Positions 9,003 to 18,432 are shown, counted from the first letter of the stretch. The stretch is DNA of 64,000 nucleotides from Tessaracoccus defluvii (GCF_014489575.1 NZ_CP060789.1:1736001-1800000), one strand, 5' to 3'. Translations and numbers: made by a program. The notes: generated by a model from the sequence alone, not told the origin.

Positions 9003-9070
9003 TCGATCCCTTCCATTTCTCCCACGGATTCTACCGGTGGGGGCTCTTGGTCCGGAAACAATCCCTCACC

Positions 9071-9283
9071 TCAAAGATCGGCCAGTGGCCCATTTTGATG
9101 GGTCCAGTTGAGAAAACGGGCCACTACCCCACCACGACCGACCCCGCCCCATCGCAAGATCGGCCAGTGGCCCATTTTGATGGGTCCAGTTGAGAAAACC
9201 GACCACCACCCCACGCCGGCCCACGCACCCTCCGCAAAATCGGCCAGTGGCCCATTTTGACCGGTCCAGTTGAGAAAACCGAC
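9071..9283. repeat. Three tandem units of the noncoding ~80-bp repeat
   Basis: Cores begin at 9077, 9159 and 9239, giving spacings of 82 and 80 bp. Each unit has GGCCAGTGGCC, then CATTTTGA, then GGTCCAGTTGAGAAAAC, followed by a C-rich variable spacer. In the third unit the core is an almost perfect dyad: AAAAT-c-GGCCA-g-TGGCC-c-ATTTT. The spacers differ while the cores are nearly identical. The function is unknown; the array is intergenic between dinB and the SDR gene. Confidence 0.85.
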
Positions 9284-9290
9284 CACTCCA

Positions 9291-9419
9291 GTCGACCAGG
9301 TCATCAGCACCGACCACCGCTCCGAGAGCGTCACCGGCTACTTCACGAAGTTCGGTTCGGCGACGGCGCCGCCGACATCCTGCCCTGCCGTCGACACCCT
9401 CGCCGATCTCGCCCGCTGA
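9291..9419 (+). other. Unassigned stretch with a short open frame
   Basis: Between the repeat array and the SDR stop there is a short open frame on the plus strand ending in TGA at 9417-9419, with codon choice like a gene end. No start, Shine-Dalgarno or family similarity can be recognised. It may be the 3' remnant of a gene lost when the repeats or IS arrived. Otherwise nothing is seen here. Confidence 0.2.
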
Positions 9420-9436
9420 GCCCACAGGGCCTCGGT

Positions 9437-10303
9437 TCAGGTCAGCTCCCAGCCGTCACCGACGCGCCGCACGTGTCCCTCGGCCTCGAGATACCGGAGG
9501 TAGGCCTGCTCGCCGCGCCGGCCCTTGCCCCGAAACAGCCTCATGAGGCGTGGGAGCTGGTTGGGAAACAGCGTCGCGAACCGCACCAGCAGCGACTCGG
9601 AGTACCGCGGATAGATCTCGAGGCGCGGCCGGTCCAGCAGCCGCATCATCGCGTCGGCGACGCTCGCGGGAGGCTGCGGCGGATCCTGGAACTGCATCGA
9701 GTTGCCACCCTCGACGGCCTCCTGCCGCAGCATCGGGGTGTCGGTCGCCGACGGCAGCACCGACGAGCAGGTGATGCCCTTGTCCGCCAGGTCGATGCCG
9801 ATGGCGAGCATGGCGCCGCGCAGCCCGAACTTGGACGCCGTGTAGATGGGGGTCTCCCCCAGGGGGAAGATCCCGCCGAGGGAGACGGTGCTGATCACCC
9901 GCGGGTCGCGGGCGGCCCGCAGCAGCGGGATGGCGAGGCGCGTGAGGATCAGCGGCGAGAGGAGGTTGACCTCGATCTCGGTGCGGATGCTGGCGACGTC
10001 CCGCTCGTCGAAGCGTTCCTGGCTGCTCACGCCGACGTTGTTGATGAGGACGTCGAGGCGGCCGAAGTCGCGTTCGAGGTCCGCGACGAGGGCCCGCACC
10101 TGCGTCTCGTCGGTGAGGTCGGCCGCGTACGCCCGGTGCCCCGACCCGATGAGTCCGGTGGCGACCGCCTCGGCGGCGGGGCCGCGCCGGTCGATGATCG
10201 CCAGCGTGGCGCCGCGTGCGGCGGCCCTCCCGACGAAGGCGCCGGCGATCCCTCCCGCGCCGCCGGTGATCGCGATGACCTTTCCGCGGTAGTCGTAGCT
10301 CAC
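9437..10303 (-). CDS. Short-chain dehydrogenase/reductase (SDR)
   Basis: Classical SDR of 288 aa with the Rossmann glycine motif GGAGGIAGA near residue 15, NNVG near residue 90, and the catalytic YTASK (Tyr and Lys) about residues 154-158. It oxidises or reduces a hydroxyl/carbonyl using NAD(P)H. The GTG start overlaps the stop of the upstream flavin monooxygenase (GTGA), so the two form an operon. Such FMO/SDR pairs often act on ketones or lipids; the substrate here is not known. Confidence 0.88.
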   Translation of the reverse strand: MSYDYRGKVIAITGGAGGIAGAFVGRAAARGATLAIIDRRGPAAEAVATGLIGSGHRAYAADLTDETQVRALVADLERDFGRLDVLINNVGVSSQERFDERDVASIRTEIEVNLLSPLILTRLAIPLLRAARDPRVISTVSLGGIFPLGETPIYTASKFGLRGAMLAIGIDLADKGITCSSVLPSATDTPMLRQEAVEGGNSMQFQDPPQPPASVADAMMRLLDRPRLEIYPRYSESLLVRFATLFPNQLPRLMRLFRGKGRRGEQAYLRYLEAEGHVRRVGDGWELT

Positions 10304-11607
10304 CTGGACACCCCGCCCCCGGCTGGAAGGGTCCAGCCGAACTCCACCGCGGTGCGGTCGAGGTAGGCGACGAACGCGTCGGAGTCGACGTAGCCCCTGT
10401 GCCGTGGCGACGCGTCGAAACGCAGCCCGTTGGTGAGCCGGGGCCGGTCCGAGCGGATCCGCCGGGCGAACTGGGCCGCGCCGGGCGTGCCTCGCGCCGT
10501 CTCGTCCAGGTAGCCGGCCACCAGGTGGGCCTGCCGGTCGAACAGCGGGTACGCACCCGAGTTCGTCTCGACGAAGCCGACGGTGTAGAGCCCCTGGTGG
10601 CGGCGGGAGAAGGCACTCAGATACAGCCCGTCGGGGTGCTGCTCGTCGCCGAACAGGTGCTGCGCGAAGGGGACGGCGTGCCGGTAGCCGGTGGCGAACA
10701 GGACGAGGTCGAAGTCGTCGGAGGTGCCGTCGGTGAACGTGACGGTGTTCCCGGCGGCCGAGGCGATGCCGCGGCGGGCGACGATGTCGCCGTGGCGGAG
10801 ATGGTGGAGGAGTTGGTCGTTCATGATGGGGTGGGTTTCAAACAGCTTGTGGTCGGGCTTCTCCAGCCCGAGCCGCGTGAGGTCGCCGACCAGGAGGCGC
10901 AGCAGCGGCTGCAGGGCGGCACGCTCGAGGCGCTTCGGCAGGAACGAGCCCTTTCCTCCGACGACGTCGGAGGGGAGGCCGAACACGTGCTTGGGGATGA
11001 ACCAGTAGCCGCGGCGGAGGCTGATGGAGGCATGATCGGCCGCGGCCGCGGCATCGCACGCGATGTCGCAGCCGGAGTTGCCGCCGCCCACGATGAGGAC
11101 CCGGCGGCCGCGGAACTCGTCGGCGGACCGGTAGGTGGCCGAGTGCCGCACCTCCCCCGTGAAGCCGGGCAGCTCCGGCAGGCTGGGGACCCACTGCGCA
11201 CCGGTGCAGACGATCACGGAGGCGAACTCCTCACCCAGCCCGTCGCCGTAGGTCACCTGCCAGCGGTCGCCCTCCCGCTGCAACGCCGTCACCTCGGTGC
11301 CGAACCGGATCTGATCGGTGAGGTCGTAGGCGTCGGCGAAGGCCCGCAGGTACGCGAGGATGCGACGGTGGTCGGGATAGTCCGGGTAGTCGTCGGGCAT
11401 CGGGAACCCGGCGAACCCGGAGGCTGTGCGGCTGGAGATGAAGTGCGCCGACTCGTACATCGGGGTGCCGGGCGCGTCGATGTCCCAGATCCCGCCGGGC
11501 CCGCTCAGGCTGTCGACGTGTGTGTAGTCGATGCCGCGCGCACGCAGGGCGCGCGCCATGGCCAGGCCGGCCGGGCCGGCTCCGATGATCAGCGTCGTGT
11601 CCCCCAC
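10300..11607 (-). CDS. Flavin-containing monooxygenase (FMO/Baeyer-Villiger type)
   Basis: 435 aa. It has the FAD-binding GAGPAGLAMA near the N-terminus, a second nucleotide motif VGGGNSGCDIA for NADPH around residue 175, and between them the FMO fingerprint FTGEVRHSATY (F-x-G-x3-H-x3-Y). It inserts one oxygen from O2 into a nucleophilic or ketone substrate. GTG at 11607 is preceded by GAGGGGG as Shine-Dalgarno. It is cotranscribed with the SDR. The substrate is unknown. Confidence 0.88.
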   Translation of the reverse strand: MGDTTLIIGAGPAGLAMARALRARGIDYTHVDSLSGPGGIWDIDAPGTPMYESAHFISSRTASGFAGFPMPDDYPDYPDHRRILAYLRAFADAYDLTDQIRFGTEVTALQREGDRWQVTYGDGLGEEFASVIVCTGAQWVPSLPELPGFTGEVRHSATYRSADEFRGRRVLIVGGGNSGCDIACDAAAAADHASISLRRGYWFIPKHVFGLPSDVVGGKGSFLPKRLERAALQPLLRLLVGDLTRLGLEKPDHKLFETHPIMNDQLLHHLRHGDIVARRGIASAAGNTVTFTDGTSDDFDLVLFATGYRHAVPFAQHLFGDEQHPDGLYLSAFSRRHQGLYTVGFVETNSGAYPLFDRQAHLVAGYLDETARGTPGAAQFARRIRSDRPRLTNGLRFDASPRHRGYVDSDAFVAYLDRTAVEFGWTLPAGGGVSR

Positions 11608-11670
11608 GAGATCCCCCTCAGTCGTGTTGCGGAGGATCGTAGGCCCCGGACGCGGCCCGCGGGAGGAAAC

Positions 11671-12150
11671 TCAGGCGGCTGGCGTGGGGCGGAACTGCAC
11701 GAAGTCGAAGCCGAAGCGCGGCTCGCGGGAGATCTCCGTCCATTCCCGGGGGGAGACGACGGGGAACAGCGCCGCCCCATCGGGTTCCTGATGCACCAGG
11801 GTGAGGTCCAGTTCGGTGAGATACGGCCAGGCCGCCTCGTAGATCTGGCTCCCGCCGCCGACGTAGCAGATCCGCTCGGGCGTCTGGGCAGCCAGGTCGA
11901 GCGCCTCCGTGATGGAGTGGGCGACCTCGACGCCCTCGTCGGTCCAGTCGGGGTCGCGGGTGACGACGATGATGCGGCGGTCGGGGAGGGTGAGGCCGAT
12001 CTGCTCGTGGGTGCGGCGGCCGAAGATGAGCGTGTTGCCGGTGGTCACCTGCTTGAAGCGCCGGAAATCCTCGGGCAGGTGCCACAGCATGTCGTCACCG
12101 GAGCCGATGACCCCGTTGTCGGCCACTGCCGCGATAGCCACGATCCTCAT
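11671..12150 (-). CDS. folA: Dihydrofolate reductase
   Basis: 159 aa, the normal length, starting MRIVAIAAVADNGVIG. It contains the WHLPEDFRRFK substrate loop, with Asp in the PEDF segment protonating dihydrofolate, and the GRRTHEQIG cofactor region. It regenerates tetrahydrofolate from the dihydrofolate made by ThyA, encoded two genes away. The start at 12150 is chosen because AGGAG lies 6 nt upstream; a frame-open extension to 12192 has no such signal. Confidence 0.95.
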   Translation of the reverse strand: MRIVAIAAVADNGVIGSGDDMLWHLPEDFRRFKQVTTGNTLIFGRRTHEQIGLTLPDRRIIVVTRDPDWTDEGVEVAHSITEALDLAAQTPERICYVGGGSQIYEAAWPYLTELDLTLVHQEPDGAALFPVVSPREWTEISREPRFGFDFVQFRPTPAA

Positions 12151-12199
12151 CTGCTGCTCCTCACCCGTCGGTTCGAGCCGCATCCTATCCAACGGCGCC

Positions 12200-12928
12200 T
12201 CACGCGTCGCGCTGGGCGACGACGCGTCCGTCGAGGTCGACGACGGCGATCCGGGCCCGGTCGCCGTCGAGGAAGGTGAGCTCGAGTGCCGGCTCCTCCC
12301 CTGTGCCGACCAGCCTCACCTCCTGCAGTTCACCCGGAACCTCCGCGCCGGCCGCCGCGACGGCGACGTCGAACTGCTGGGCGAGCCGGTCGAGCTCGAC
12401 GGCGCCGCCGGCGGGGGCCGCGGCGGCGGGGTCGGCCGGAGGCGCGGCGGACACCTGCACGATCCCGGCCGAGTCGAGCCGGAAGGAGGCGTCCTCGTCG
12501 GGGGTGGCCGGCCTGCTCGCGGTGCCGGTGATCTCCGTCGGGGTGATGTCGAGCGTGTGGATCAGGGTCAGGCCGTCGGTGCGCAGGCTCGCCTCGAGCC
12601 CCCAGAACCGCGACAGGTCGACGGCCTCGGTGAGCCCCGTGAAGGCGCGTTCCGCCGACAGCGGGTCCGGTTCCGGCGGCCCCTGGGTGATCCAGGTGAC
12701 AGCGGCGAGCGCGGCGACGGCGGCTCCACCTGCCAGGACGACGCGGCGGGTCATCGGGCGGGAGCGTCGCGGCCGCTCTGGCGGCAGGTGCGGCGGATCG
12801 TCGGTGCGGAGCGCTGCCTGGCTCCTCCTGTCGAACTCGTCGTCGTCGATCCGACCCTCAGCGTGGGCCACGGCCAACTGGTCCAGGTACCGGTCCCGCG
12901 CCTCGAACGATCGCCCCTGTTCGTTCAT
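12200..12928 (-). CDS. DUF1707/SHOCT-like membrane-anchored protein
   Basis: 242 aa. The first 45 residues resemble the DUF1707/SHOCT short helical domain (RDRYLDQLAVAHAEGRIDDDEFDRR). One transmembrane helix follows near residues 62-80, then an extracytoplasmic domain with no recognised family. TAGGCT lies exactly 6 nt before the ATG (12935-12940), suggesting a leaderless message. It lies between folA and thyA but probably has no folate role. Function unknown. Confidence 0.8.
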   Translation of the reverse strand: MNEQGRSFEARDRYLDQLAVAHAEGRIDDDEFDRRSQAALRTDDPPHLPPERPRRSRPMTRRVVLAGGAAVAALAAVTWITQGPPEPDPLSAERAFTGLTEAVDLSRFWGLEASLRTDGLTLIHTLDITPTEITGTASRPATPDEDASFRLDSAGIVQVSAAPPADPAAAAPAGGAVELDRLAQQFDVAVAAAGAEVPGELQEVRLVGTGEEPALELTFLDGDRARIAVVDLDGRVVAQRDA

Positions 12929-12976
12929 GCGGCCAGCCTAGGTCACCGCGGACGGGCGCGCGGGCGACGACGCGAC

Positions 12977-13788
12977 TCAGACGGCGATGGGGGCCTTGAT
13001 GACCGGGTGCGGGTCGTAGCCGGTCACCTCGATGTCGGAGAGCTGGAAGGCGTCGATCTGGGTCACCAGCGGGTTGAGCCGGAGCTGCGGCAGAGGCCGG
13101 GCCTCGCGCGAGAGCTGCTCGGCGACCTGCTCGAAGTGGTTCGAGTAGATGTGCGCGTCGCCGAGGGTGTGGACGAACTCACCCACCCGCAGGCCGGTCA
13201 CCTGGGCCACCAGGTGCACCAGCAGCGCGTACGAGGCGATGTTGAACGGGACGCCGAGGAAGACGTCGGCGGAACGCTGGTACAGCTGGCAGCTGAGGAT
13301 GCCGGGGCCGCCGTCGTCCGCGGGGCGACGTAGAACTGGAACAGGGCGTGGCACGGCGGCAGCGCCATGTCGTCGACGTCGGCGACGTTCCAGGCGGAGA
13401 CGATGTGGCGGCGGGAGTCGGGGTTGCTGCGCAGAGACCCGATCACGCGGGCGATCTGGTCGATGTGGCCGCCTGCAGGGGTGGGCCAGGAGCGCCACTG
13501 GTAGCCGTAGACGGGCCCGAGGTTGCCGTCGGCATCGGCCCACTCGTCCCAGATGGTGATGCCGTTGTCGTGCAGCCACCCGATGTTGGTGTCGCCGCGG
13601 AGGAACCACAGCAGCTCGCCGAAGACGGAGCGGGTGTGCACCTTCTTCGTCGTGAGCAGGGGGAAGCCCTCGCGCAGGTCGAAGCGCATCTGGTGGCCGA
13701 AGACCGACCGGGTGCCGGTGCCGGTGCGATCGGACTTATCCACGCCGTCGGCCATGATGTGGCGCAGCAGGTCGAGGTAGGCCTTCAC
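12977..13788 (-). CDS. thyA: Thymidylate synthase, with one apparent frameshift
   Basis: ThyA makes dTMP from dUMP with methylene-tetrahydrofolate. The catalytic [12 protein letters not shown] is in one frame and [13 protein letters not shown] through [13 protein letters not shown] in another. The break is at the G run 13322-13325 (C run on the coding strand); adding one base restores VAPADDGGP and a 270-aa protein. GTG 13788 overlaps the rdgB stop (GTGA). No other thymidylate synthase is visible here. Since the gene is normally important and ten similar single-base losses occur nearby, sequencing error is more likely than inactivation. Confidence 0.88.
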
Positions 13789-14393
13789 GACAGCCCCCGC
13801 AGGTAGTCGACGAACGCGCGCACGGCGATGCCGCGGTGCGAGATCGAGTCCTTCTCCTCCGCGGTCAGCTCGGCGGAGCTGACGCTCAGCCCGGCCGGCA
13901 CGAACAGCGGGTCGTAGCCGAAGCCGTTGACGCCGGCCGGCGCCTCCGCGATGTGGCCGGGCATGGAGCCGTGCCAGACGCGACGCTCGCCGTCCGGGGA
14001 GACCATGGCGAGCGCGCAGACGAACCGGGCGCCGCGGCGGGACGGCGGCACGCCGTCGAGCTGGGCGAGCAGGAGCGCGTTGTTGTCCTCGTCGTCGCAC
14101 GCGGGGCCCGCCCAGCGGGCCGAGCGGACGCCGGGCATCCCGTTGAGTTCGTCGACGGCCAGGCCGGAGTCGTCGGCGACGGCGACCAGCCCCGTCTCGC
14201 GGGCCGCGGCGGTGGCCTTCAGGAACGCGTTGCCCTCGAAGGTGCGCTCCGTCTCCTCCGGCTCGGGGTAGGCGGGAAAGTCCCGCAGCCCGGACACCTC
14301 GACCGCCAGCCCGCAGGCGGCGACGATGCGGCGCAGCTCGGCGAGCTTCTTCGGATTGTTGGTCGCGAGCACGATCCGCTCGGGCAGGTTCAC
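13785..14393 (-). CDS. rdgB: Non-canonical purine NTP pyrophosphatase (RdgB/HAM1)
   Basis: 202 aa. The signature [12 protein letters not shown] is at the N-terminus and [14 protein letters not shown] at about residues 72-85. SHRGIA near the C-terminus completes the purine pocket. It hydrolyses dITP, XTP and similar damaged nucleotides, releasing pyrophosphate. It overlaps rph upstream (ATGA) and thyA downstream (GTGA), so the three are an operon; rph-rdgB is a common pair. Confidence 0.94.
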   Translation of the reverse strand: MNLPERIVLATNNPKKLAELRRIVAACGLAVEVSGLRDFPAYPEPEETERTFEGNAFLKATAAARETGLVAVADDSGLAVDELNGMPGVRSARWAGPACDDEDNNALLLAQLDGVPPSRRGARFVCALAMVSPDGERRVWHGSMPGHIAEAPAGVNGFGYDPLFVPAGLSVSSAELTAEEKDSISHRGIAVRAFVDYLRGLS

Positions 14394-15115
14394 CGCAGCG
14401 CCTCCAGCTGCTTGGCGGTCAGCTCGGCGCAGCCGGCCGTTCCCAGGTCGAGCAGCACGCCGAGCTCGTCGCGGCTGAACGGCGCACCCTCGGCGGTGCC
14501 CTGCACCTCGATGAACCTGCCGGAGCCGGTCATGACGACGTTCAGGTCGGTGCCGGCCGCGGAGTCCTCCTCGTAGCAGAGGTCGAGCAGCGCGGTGCCG
14601 GCCTTGTCGAAGCCGACGGAGACGGCCGCGACCGAATCCTTCAGCGGCTCACCCTTGAGGGCGCCGAGCCCGCGGAGATGCTCGACTGCGTCGACCAGCG
14701 CGACATAGGCGCCGGTGATGGCCGCCGTCCGGGTGCCGCCGTCGGCCTGGAGCACGTCGCAGTCGAGCACGATGGTGTTCTCGCCGAGAGCCCGGTAGTC
14801 GATGACCGCGCGGAGCGAGCGTCCGATGAGCCGGGAGATCTCGTGGGTCCGGCCGCCGACCTTGCCACGCCGCGACTCGCGGTCGGAGCGGGTGTGGGTG
14901 GCGCGCGGAAGCATCTCGTACTCGGCGGTCACCCAGCCCAGCCCCGATCCGGTGCGCCAGCGCGGCACCCCGGTGGTGACGGAGGCGGCGACCAGCACGC
15001 GGGTTTTGCCGAACTCGACGAGCACCGATCCCTCGGCGTGATCCAGCCAGTTGCGGGTGATCCGCACCTGTCGGAGCTGATCGGGGGTGCGGCCGTCGAT
15101 GCGCGTGAAAGTCAT
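14390..15115 (-). CDS. rph: Ribonuclease PH
   Basis: 241 aa. The N-terminus ([15 protein letters not shown]), [26 protein letters not shown] segment and [16 protein letters not shown] phosphate/metal motif are all typical. It is a phosphorolytic 3'-5' exoribonuclease that trims tRNA 3' ends. TACCGT lies exactly 6 nt before the ATG (15122-15127) with no Shine-Dalgarno, so the mRNA is probably leaderless and starts here. First gene of the rph-rdgB-thyA operon. Confidence 0.95.
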   Translation of the reverse strand: MTFTRIDGRTPDQLRQVRITRNWLDHAEGSVLVEFGKTRVLVAASVTTGVPRWRTGSGLGWVTAEYEMLPRATHTRSDRESRRGKVGGRTHEISRLIGRSLRAVIDYRALGENTIVLDCDVLQADGGTRTAAITGAYVALVDAVEHLRGLGALKGEPLKDSVAAVSVGFDKAGTALLDLCYEEDSAAGTDLNVVMTGSGRFIEVQGTAEGAPFSRDELGVLLDLGTAGCAELTAKQLEALR

Positions 15116-15155
15116 GCGCTCACGGTACCCGAACCGGCCCGCGGCTCTCGCCCGG

Positions 15156-15275
15156 TCAGCGCGGGCAGGTGCAGCGTTCGGCCTGCGGGACGCCGCTGAG
15201 AGCCTCCTCGATGTGTTCCCCGCAACCCGCCCACGTCGGCTTGCCGCACTTGCTACACGTGACCCGCTGGCACAT
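15156..15275 (-). CDS. Cys-rich zinc-ribbon-like miniprotein, 39 aa
   Basis: A 39-aa protein with six cysteines. The pattern MCxxVxCxxCGKxTWAGCGxH is shared with the 51-aa protein at 24906-25061. The spacing suggests a small zinc ribbon or thiol-redox knuckle. Start at 15275 is supported by GGAGAAGG upstream. It overlaps the murI 3' end by 23 nt on the same strand. No operator like those at the second copy is visible. Function unknown; the family is widespread in actinobacteria. Confidence 0.75.
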   Translation of the reverse strand: MCQRVTCSKCGKPTWAGCGEHIEEALSGVPQAERCTCPR

Positions 15276-16090
15276 TGTCCTTCTCCTTCTGGATGTCGAC
15301 GGTTGTCGCGTTCGTGACGAGCCCGCCGAGGAGGCGGCGCCCGATGCCATGGAAGTTACCGGCATCGCCGGTCGTGAGGAAGGTGTGGGTCGCCTCGCGC
15401 GGCTGGTGGCGCAGGAGGTTGGCCTGCGTCAGCTGCGCGTACGTCGACGACGCGCACGTCTCCGCGGACGACACGAGCGTCACCGAGTTGCCCAGCACAT
15501 AGCCGATCACGCCGCTCAGCAGCGGATAGTGCGTGCAGCCCAGGATGAGCGTGTCGACCTGCGCCTTCTTCATCGACTCGAGGTATTCCTCGGCGACGGC
15601 CAGCAGTTCGTCACCGCCGGTGACGCCCCGCTCGACGAACTCGACGAAACGCGGGCAGGCCTGCGTGGTCAGCGTGATGCGGGGGCGATGGCGAAGGCGT
15701 CCTCGTAGGAACGGGAGTTGATGGTGGACTCGGTGGCGATGACGCCCACGCGGGCGTTGCGCGTGGCTGCGACGGCGCGGCTCGCGGCCGGCAGCACGAC
15801 CTCGGTGATCGGCACGTCGTAGCGCTCCCGTGCGTCGCGCAGGACGGCCGACGAGGCCGAGTTGCAGGCGATGACGAGGGCCTTGACGCGAAAGGAGACG
15901 AGGTGGTCGAGGCCCTCCAGCGCGTTCGCCCGTACCTCGGCGATCGACAGCGGCCCGTAGGGGGCACGCGCGGTGTCACCGAGGTAGACGAAGTCCTCGT
16001 TCGGCATCTGCTCGACGAGCGAGCTGAGCACCGTCAGCCCCCGAACCCCGAGTCGAAGACGCCGATGGGCAGGTCGATGGTCTCTCTCAC
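15253..16090 (-). CDS. murI: Glutamate racemase, with two apparent frameshifts
   Basis: MurI makes D-glutamate for peptidoglycan. [10 protein letters not shown] is in the first frame, [11 protein letters not shown] and ACNSASSAV (catalytic Cys) in the second, and [10 protein letters not shown] (second catalytic Cys) in the third. Breaks fall at the C run 16038-16042 and the G run 15681-15685; adding one base to each restores [11 protein letters not shown] and [10 protein letters not shown] and a 279-aa protein. Both catalytic cysteines are present, so the gene is probably functional and the breaks are base-calling errors. It starts with GTG 12 nt from the DUF2017 stop. Confidence 0.88.
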
Positions 16091-16101
16091 GTCGATCGAT
16101 C

Positions 16102-16704
16102 CTAGTCCCGGCCGCCGTGGCCGCGGACCCGGAACTGGCCGGGGTCGAGCGAGTGTCCCTCCTCCGCGCACACGTCGCGGGACTCCATCAGGTCCTCGAG
16201 GAGGAAGCCGAGCCATTCGACCAGGTCGACGAGCGCCGGGTTCGCCTCGATGGCCTCCTCCGACGGCTGCGCGAGCCGGTCGGTGCCTGCCAGTTCCGCG
16301 TACCAGAACAGCCGGAGTCCACCCAGTGTCTTCGCCCAGTCCCCGATGGCTGCGAGCCGGACGGGGATGTACCCCTCCCAGGAGGCGAGGTCGGCCTGGA
16401 CCGCCTCCGCCGCGGTCAGCCGGGCCCTGGCCTGGTCGCCGACGGTGTTGCGCCAGAACTCGCCGCTGGCCCGTTCGTCCGCGAGCGCGGGAGGGAACAG
16501 CCGGGCGAGCCGTGGATGGCTGCGCATCGTCTCTGTCGGGTCGTCGCTCATCCCCGCCACGATCCGCTCGAACGGGTCGTCCGAGTCCTCCGGCAGCAGT
16601 TGGGCCAGGTGGCTCTGGTAGAACCCGAGCAGCGCCGCGAGACCTTCGTCGCGCCCGTCGTGCCCGTCGAAGGCCCAGACGATGGCGTCGTCGTTCACCG
16701 TCAT
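16102..16704 (-). CDS. DUF2017 family protein
   Basis: 200 aa, recognised as DUF2017, an actinobacterial family always found between clpS and murI. It is acidic and helical with no membrane segment and no catalytic motif. The ATG overlaps the clpS stop by 4 nt and AGGAGG lies 3-4 nt upstream. Context suggests cotranscription with the ClpS adaptor; function is unknown. Confidence 0.85.
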   Translation of the reverse strand: MTVNDDAIVWAFDGHDGRDEGLAALLGFYQSHLAQLLPEDSDDPFERIVAGMSDDPTETMRSHPRLARLFPPALADERASGEFWRNTVGDQARARLTAAEAVQADLASWEGYIPVRLAAIGDWAKTLGGLRLFWYAELAGTDRLAQPSEEAIEANPALVDLVEWLGFLLEDLMESRDVCAEEGHSLDPGQFRVRGHGGRD

Positions 16705-16988
16705 CCCTCCTCCATCGAGGCCCACAGGTTGTAGCCCTGCATCGCGAGCACGTCACGCTCCATCGATTCACGGTTTCCGGCTGACACGACGGCCTTCCCC
16801 TCGTGATGCACCCGCAACATGAGCGTCTCCGCCTTCTCGAGCGAATAGCCGAAGTAGTCCTGGAACACGAAGGTCACGTAGCTCATCAGGTTGACCGGGT
16901 CGTCCCACACGATCGTGACCCATGACCGGAGCCCCAGCTCCGCTGGCGCCTCGACGGTCTCGACGCCGCCGGCGGGTGTGGTGCTCAT
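16701..16988 (-). CDS. clpS: ATP-dependent Clp protease adaptor ClpS
   Basis: 95 aa. It contains the N-end-rule recognition core [18 protein letters not shown] and HHEGKAVV. ClpS delivers proteins with destabilising N-terminal residues to ClpA/ClpC-ClpP. ATG 16988 gives the usual length with a short flexible N-terminal tail that engages the chaperone. First gene of the clpS-DUF2017-murI group, divergent from pncB. Confidence 0.92.
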   Translation of the reverse strand: MSTTPAGGVETVEAPAELGLRSWVTIVWDDPVNLMSYVTFVFQDYFGYSLEKAETLMLRVHHEGKAVVSAGNRESMERDVLAMQGYNLWASMEEG

Positions 16989-17061
16989 GGCCACTACTCT
17001 GCCGCGTCCGGCCAAACTGCGCCACCACCGGCGGGGCGCGTGTGGGCACTAGCATGCGGAC

Positions 17062-18414
17062 ATGACCTCAGCCCTGTTGACGGACCACTACGAGTTGACG
17101 ATGGTGCAGGCCGCCATGGATGCCGGGACCGCGAATCGTCGCAGCCTGTTCGATCTGTTCACGCGCCGGCTGCCTGAGGGCCGCCGCTACGGCGTCGTCG
17201 CCGGGCTCGGGCGCGTGATCGACGCCATCGAGAACTTCACGTTCAGCGAAGCGGAGCTGGCCTTCCTGGTGGAGCGGGGCGTCATCCGCGACAACCTCGC
17301 GCACTGGCTCGCCGACTACCGCTTCAGCGGCGACATCTGGGGCTACGCCGAGGGTGAGGTGTACTTCCCCGGCTCCCCCGTCCTGTCGGTCGAGGGCACG
17401 TTTGCGGAGGCCTGCCTCCTCGAGACGGTGCTGCTCAGCATCTACAACCACGACTCGGCGATCGCCGCGGCCGCGTCACGGATGACGGCGATGGCCGGCG
17501 GACGGGCCTGCGCCGAGATGGGCTCGCGCCGCACCCACGAGTGGTCCGCCGTCGCCTCCGCCCGCGCCGCCTATCTGGCCGGGTTCGCGTCCAGTTCGAA
17601 CCTCGAGGCGGGCCGAACCTACGGCATCCCGACGATCGGCACGGCGGCACATTCGTTCACGCTGCTGCACGACACGGAGGAGGACGCGTTCCGCGCGCAG
17701 ATCGCGGCGCTCGGGGAGAACACGACGCTGCTGGTCGACACCTACGACGTCGAGGCCGCTATCCGCAAGGGCGTGGAGCTGACGCAGGGACGCCTCGGGT
17801 CGATCCGGCTCGACTCCGGCGACCTGGCGATCATGGCCCGCCAGGCCCGCGACCTGCTCGACGACCTGGGGGCCACCGACACCAGGATCATGGTCACCTC
17901 CGACCTCGACGAGTGGCAGATCGCCATGCTGCAGGGCGCCCCCGTCGACGGCTACGGCGTCGGAACCTCCCTGGTGACCGGCTCCGGCCACCCGACCTGC
18001 GGCTTCGTCTACAAGCTCGTCGCGCGGGCCGACAGCGATGAGCCCGACGCGCAGTGGGTCTCCGTCGGGAAGAAGTCGAAGGGCAAGAACACGCTCGGCG
18101 GACGCAAGTTCGCGCTGCGGCGGCTCGGCGAGGACGGCCGCGCAGAGGCCGAGGTGATCGGGCTGGGCACCCCGCCCGTCAACGACGGCAACGACCGCGA
18201 CCTGCTGGTGCCGGTCTACCGGGGCGGCGAGGTCGTCTACGGGGCCACGCTGGACGACGCCCGACGGCACCACGCGGCCACCAGGGCCGAGCTGCCCGAC
18301 GCCGCGCTGCGCATCTCGAAGGGAGACCCGGCGCTGGAGACGATCATCCTCGACGAGGTGGGCGCCCAGACGACGAACCCGTACCAGGCGGCCCCGGTCG
18401 TCACGAACCTCTGA
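17062..18414 (+). CDS. pncB: Nicotinate phosphoribosyltransferase
   Basis: 450 aa. It begins SALLTDHYELTMVQAAMDAG, typical of actinobacterial PncB, and includes the phosphoribosyl-binding region RLDSGDLAIMARQARDLLD near residue 253. It converts nicotinate and PRPP to nicotinate mononucleotide in NAD salvage. TAGCAT lies exactly 6 nt before the ATG (17050-17055) without a Shine-Dalgarno, pointing to a leaderless mRNA. It is divergent from clpS, as commonly found. Confidence 0.93.
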   Translation: MTSALLTDHYELTMVQAAMDAGTANRRSLFDLFTRRLPEGRRYGVVAGLGRVIDAIENFTFSEAELAFLVERGVIRDNLAHWLADYRFSGDIWGYAEGEVYFPGSPVLSVEGTFAEACLLETVLLSIYNHDSAIAAAASRMTAMAGGRACAEMGSRRTHEWSAVASARAAYLAGFASSSNLEAGRTYGIPTIGTAAHSFTLLHDTEEDAFRAQIAALGENTTLLVDTYDVEAAIRKGVELTQGRLGSIRLDSGDLAIMARQARDLLDDLGATDTRIMVTSDLDEWQIAMLQGAPVDGYGVGTSLVTGSGHPTCGFVYKLVARADSDEPDAQWVSVGKKSKGKNTLGGRKFALRRLGEDGRAEAEVIGLGTPPVNDGNDRDLLVPVYRGGEVVYGATLDDARRHHAATRAELPDAALRISKGDPALETIILDEVGAQTTNPYQAAPVVTNL

Positions 18415-18432
18415 CAAGGCCCGCGGCGAGGG

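Larger units (their letters stand above)
7801..9068 (-). mobile_element. IS3-family insertion sequence, complete
   Basis: 1,268-bp element with orfA and orfB on the minus strand. Terminal inverted repeats are visible: 7801-7820 (TGCGGGATGAAATCCGGACC) matches the complement of 9049-9068 at 15 of 20 positions, with TCCGGACC identical. No 3-5-bp target duplication is seen at the borders (GAC left, CCT right). The element splits an array of about 80-bp repeats, one unit left and three right. Intact reading frames suggest it may be active. Confidence 0.88.

Noticed and set aside
7709..9283. Possible CRISPR array from the ~80-bp repeats
   Set aside because: Only four units, cores too long and dyad-rich, spacers not unique in sequence type, no cas genes.
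12977..16090. thyA and murI as true pseudogenes
   Set aside because: Catalytic residues are intact on both sides of each break, single-base repair in G/C runs restores full length, and the same error type recurs across the window.
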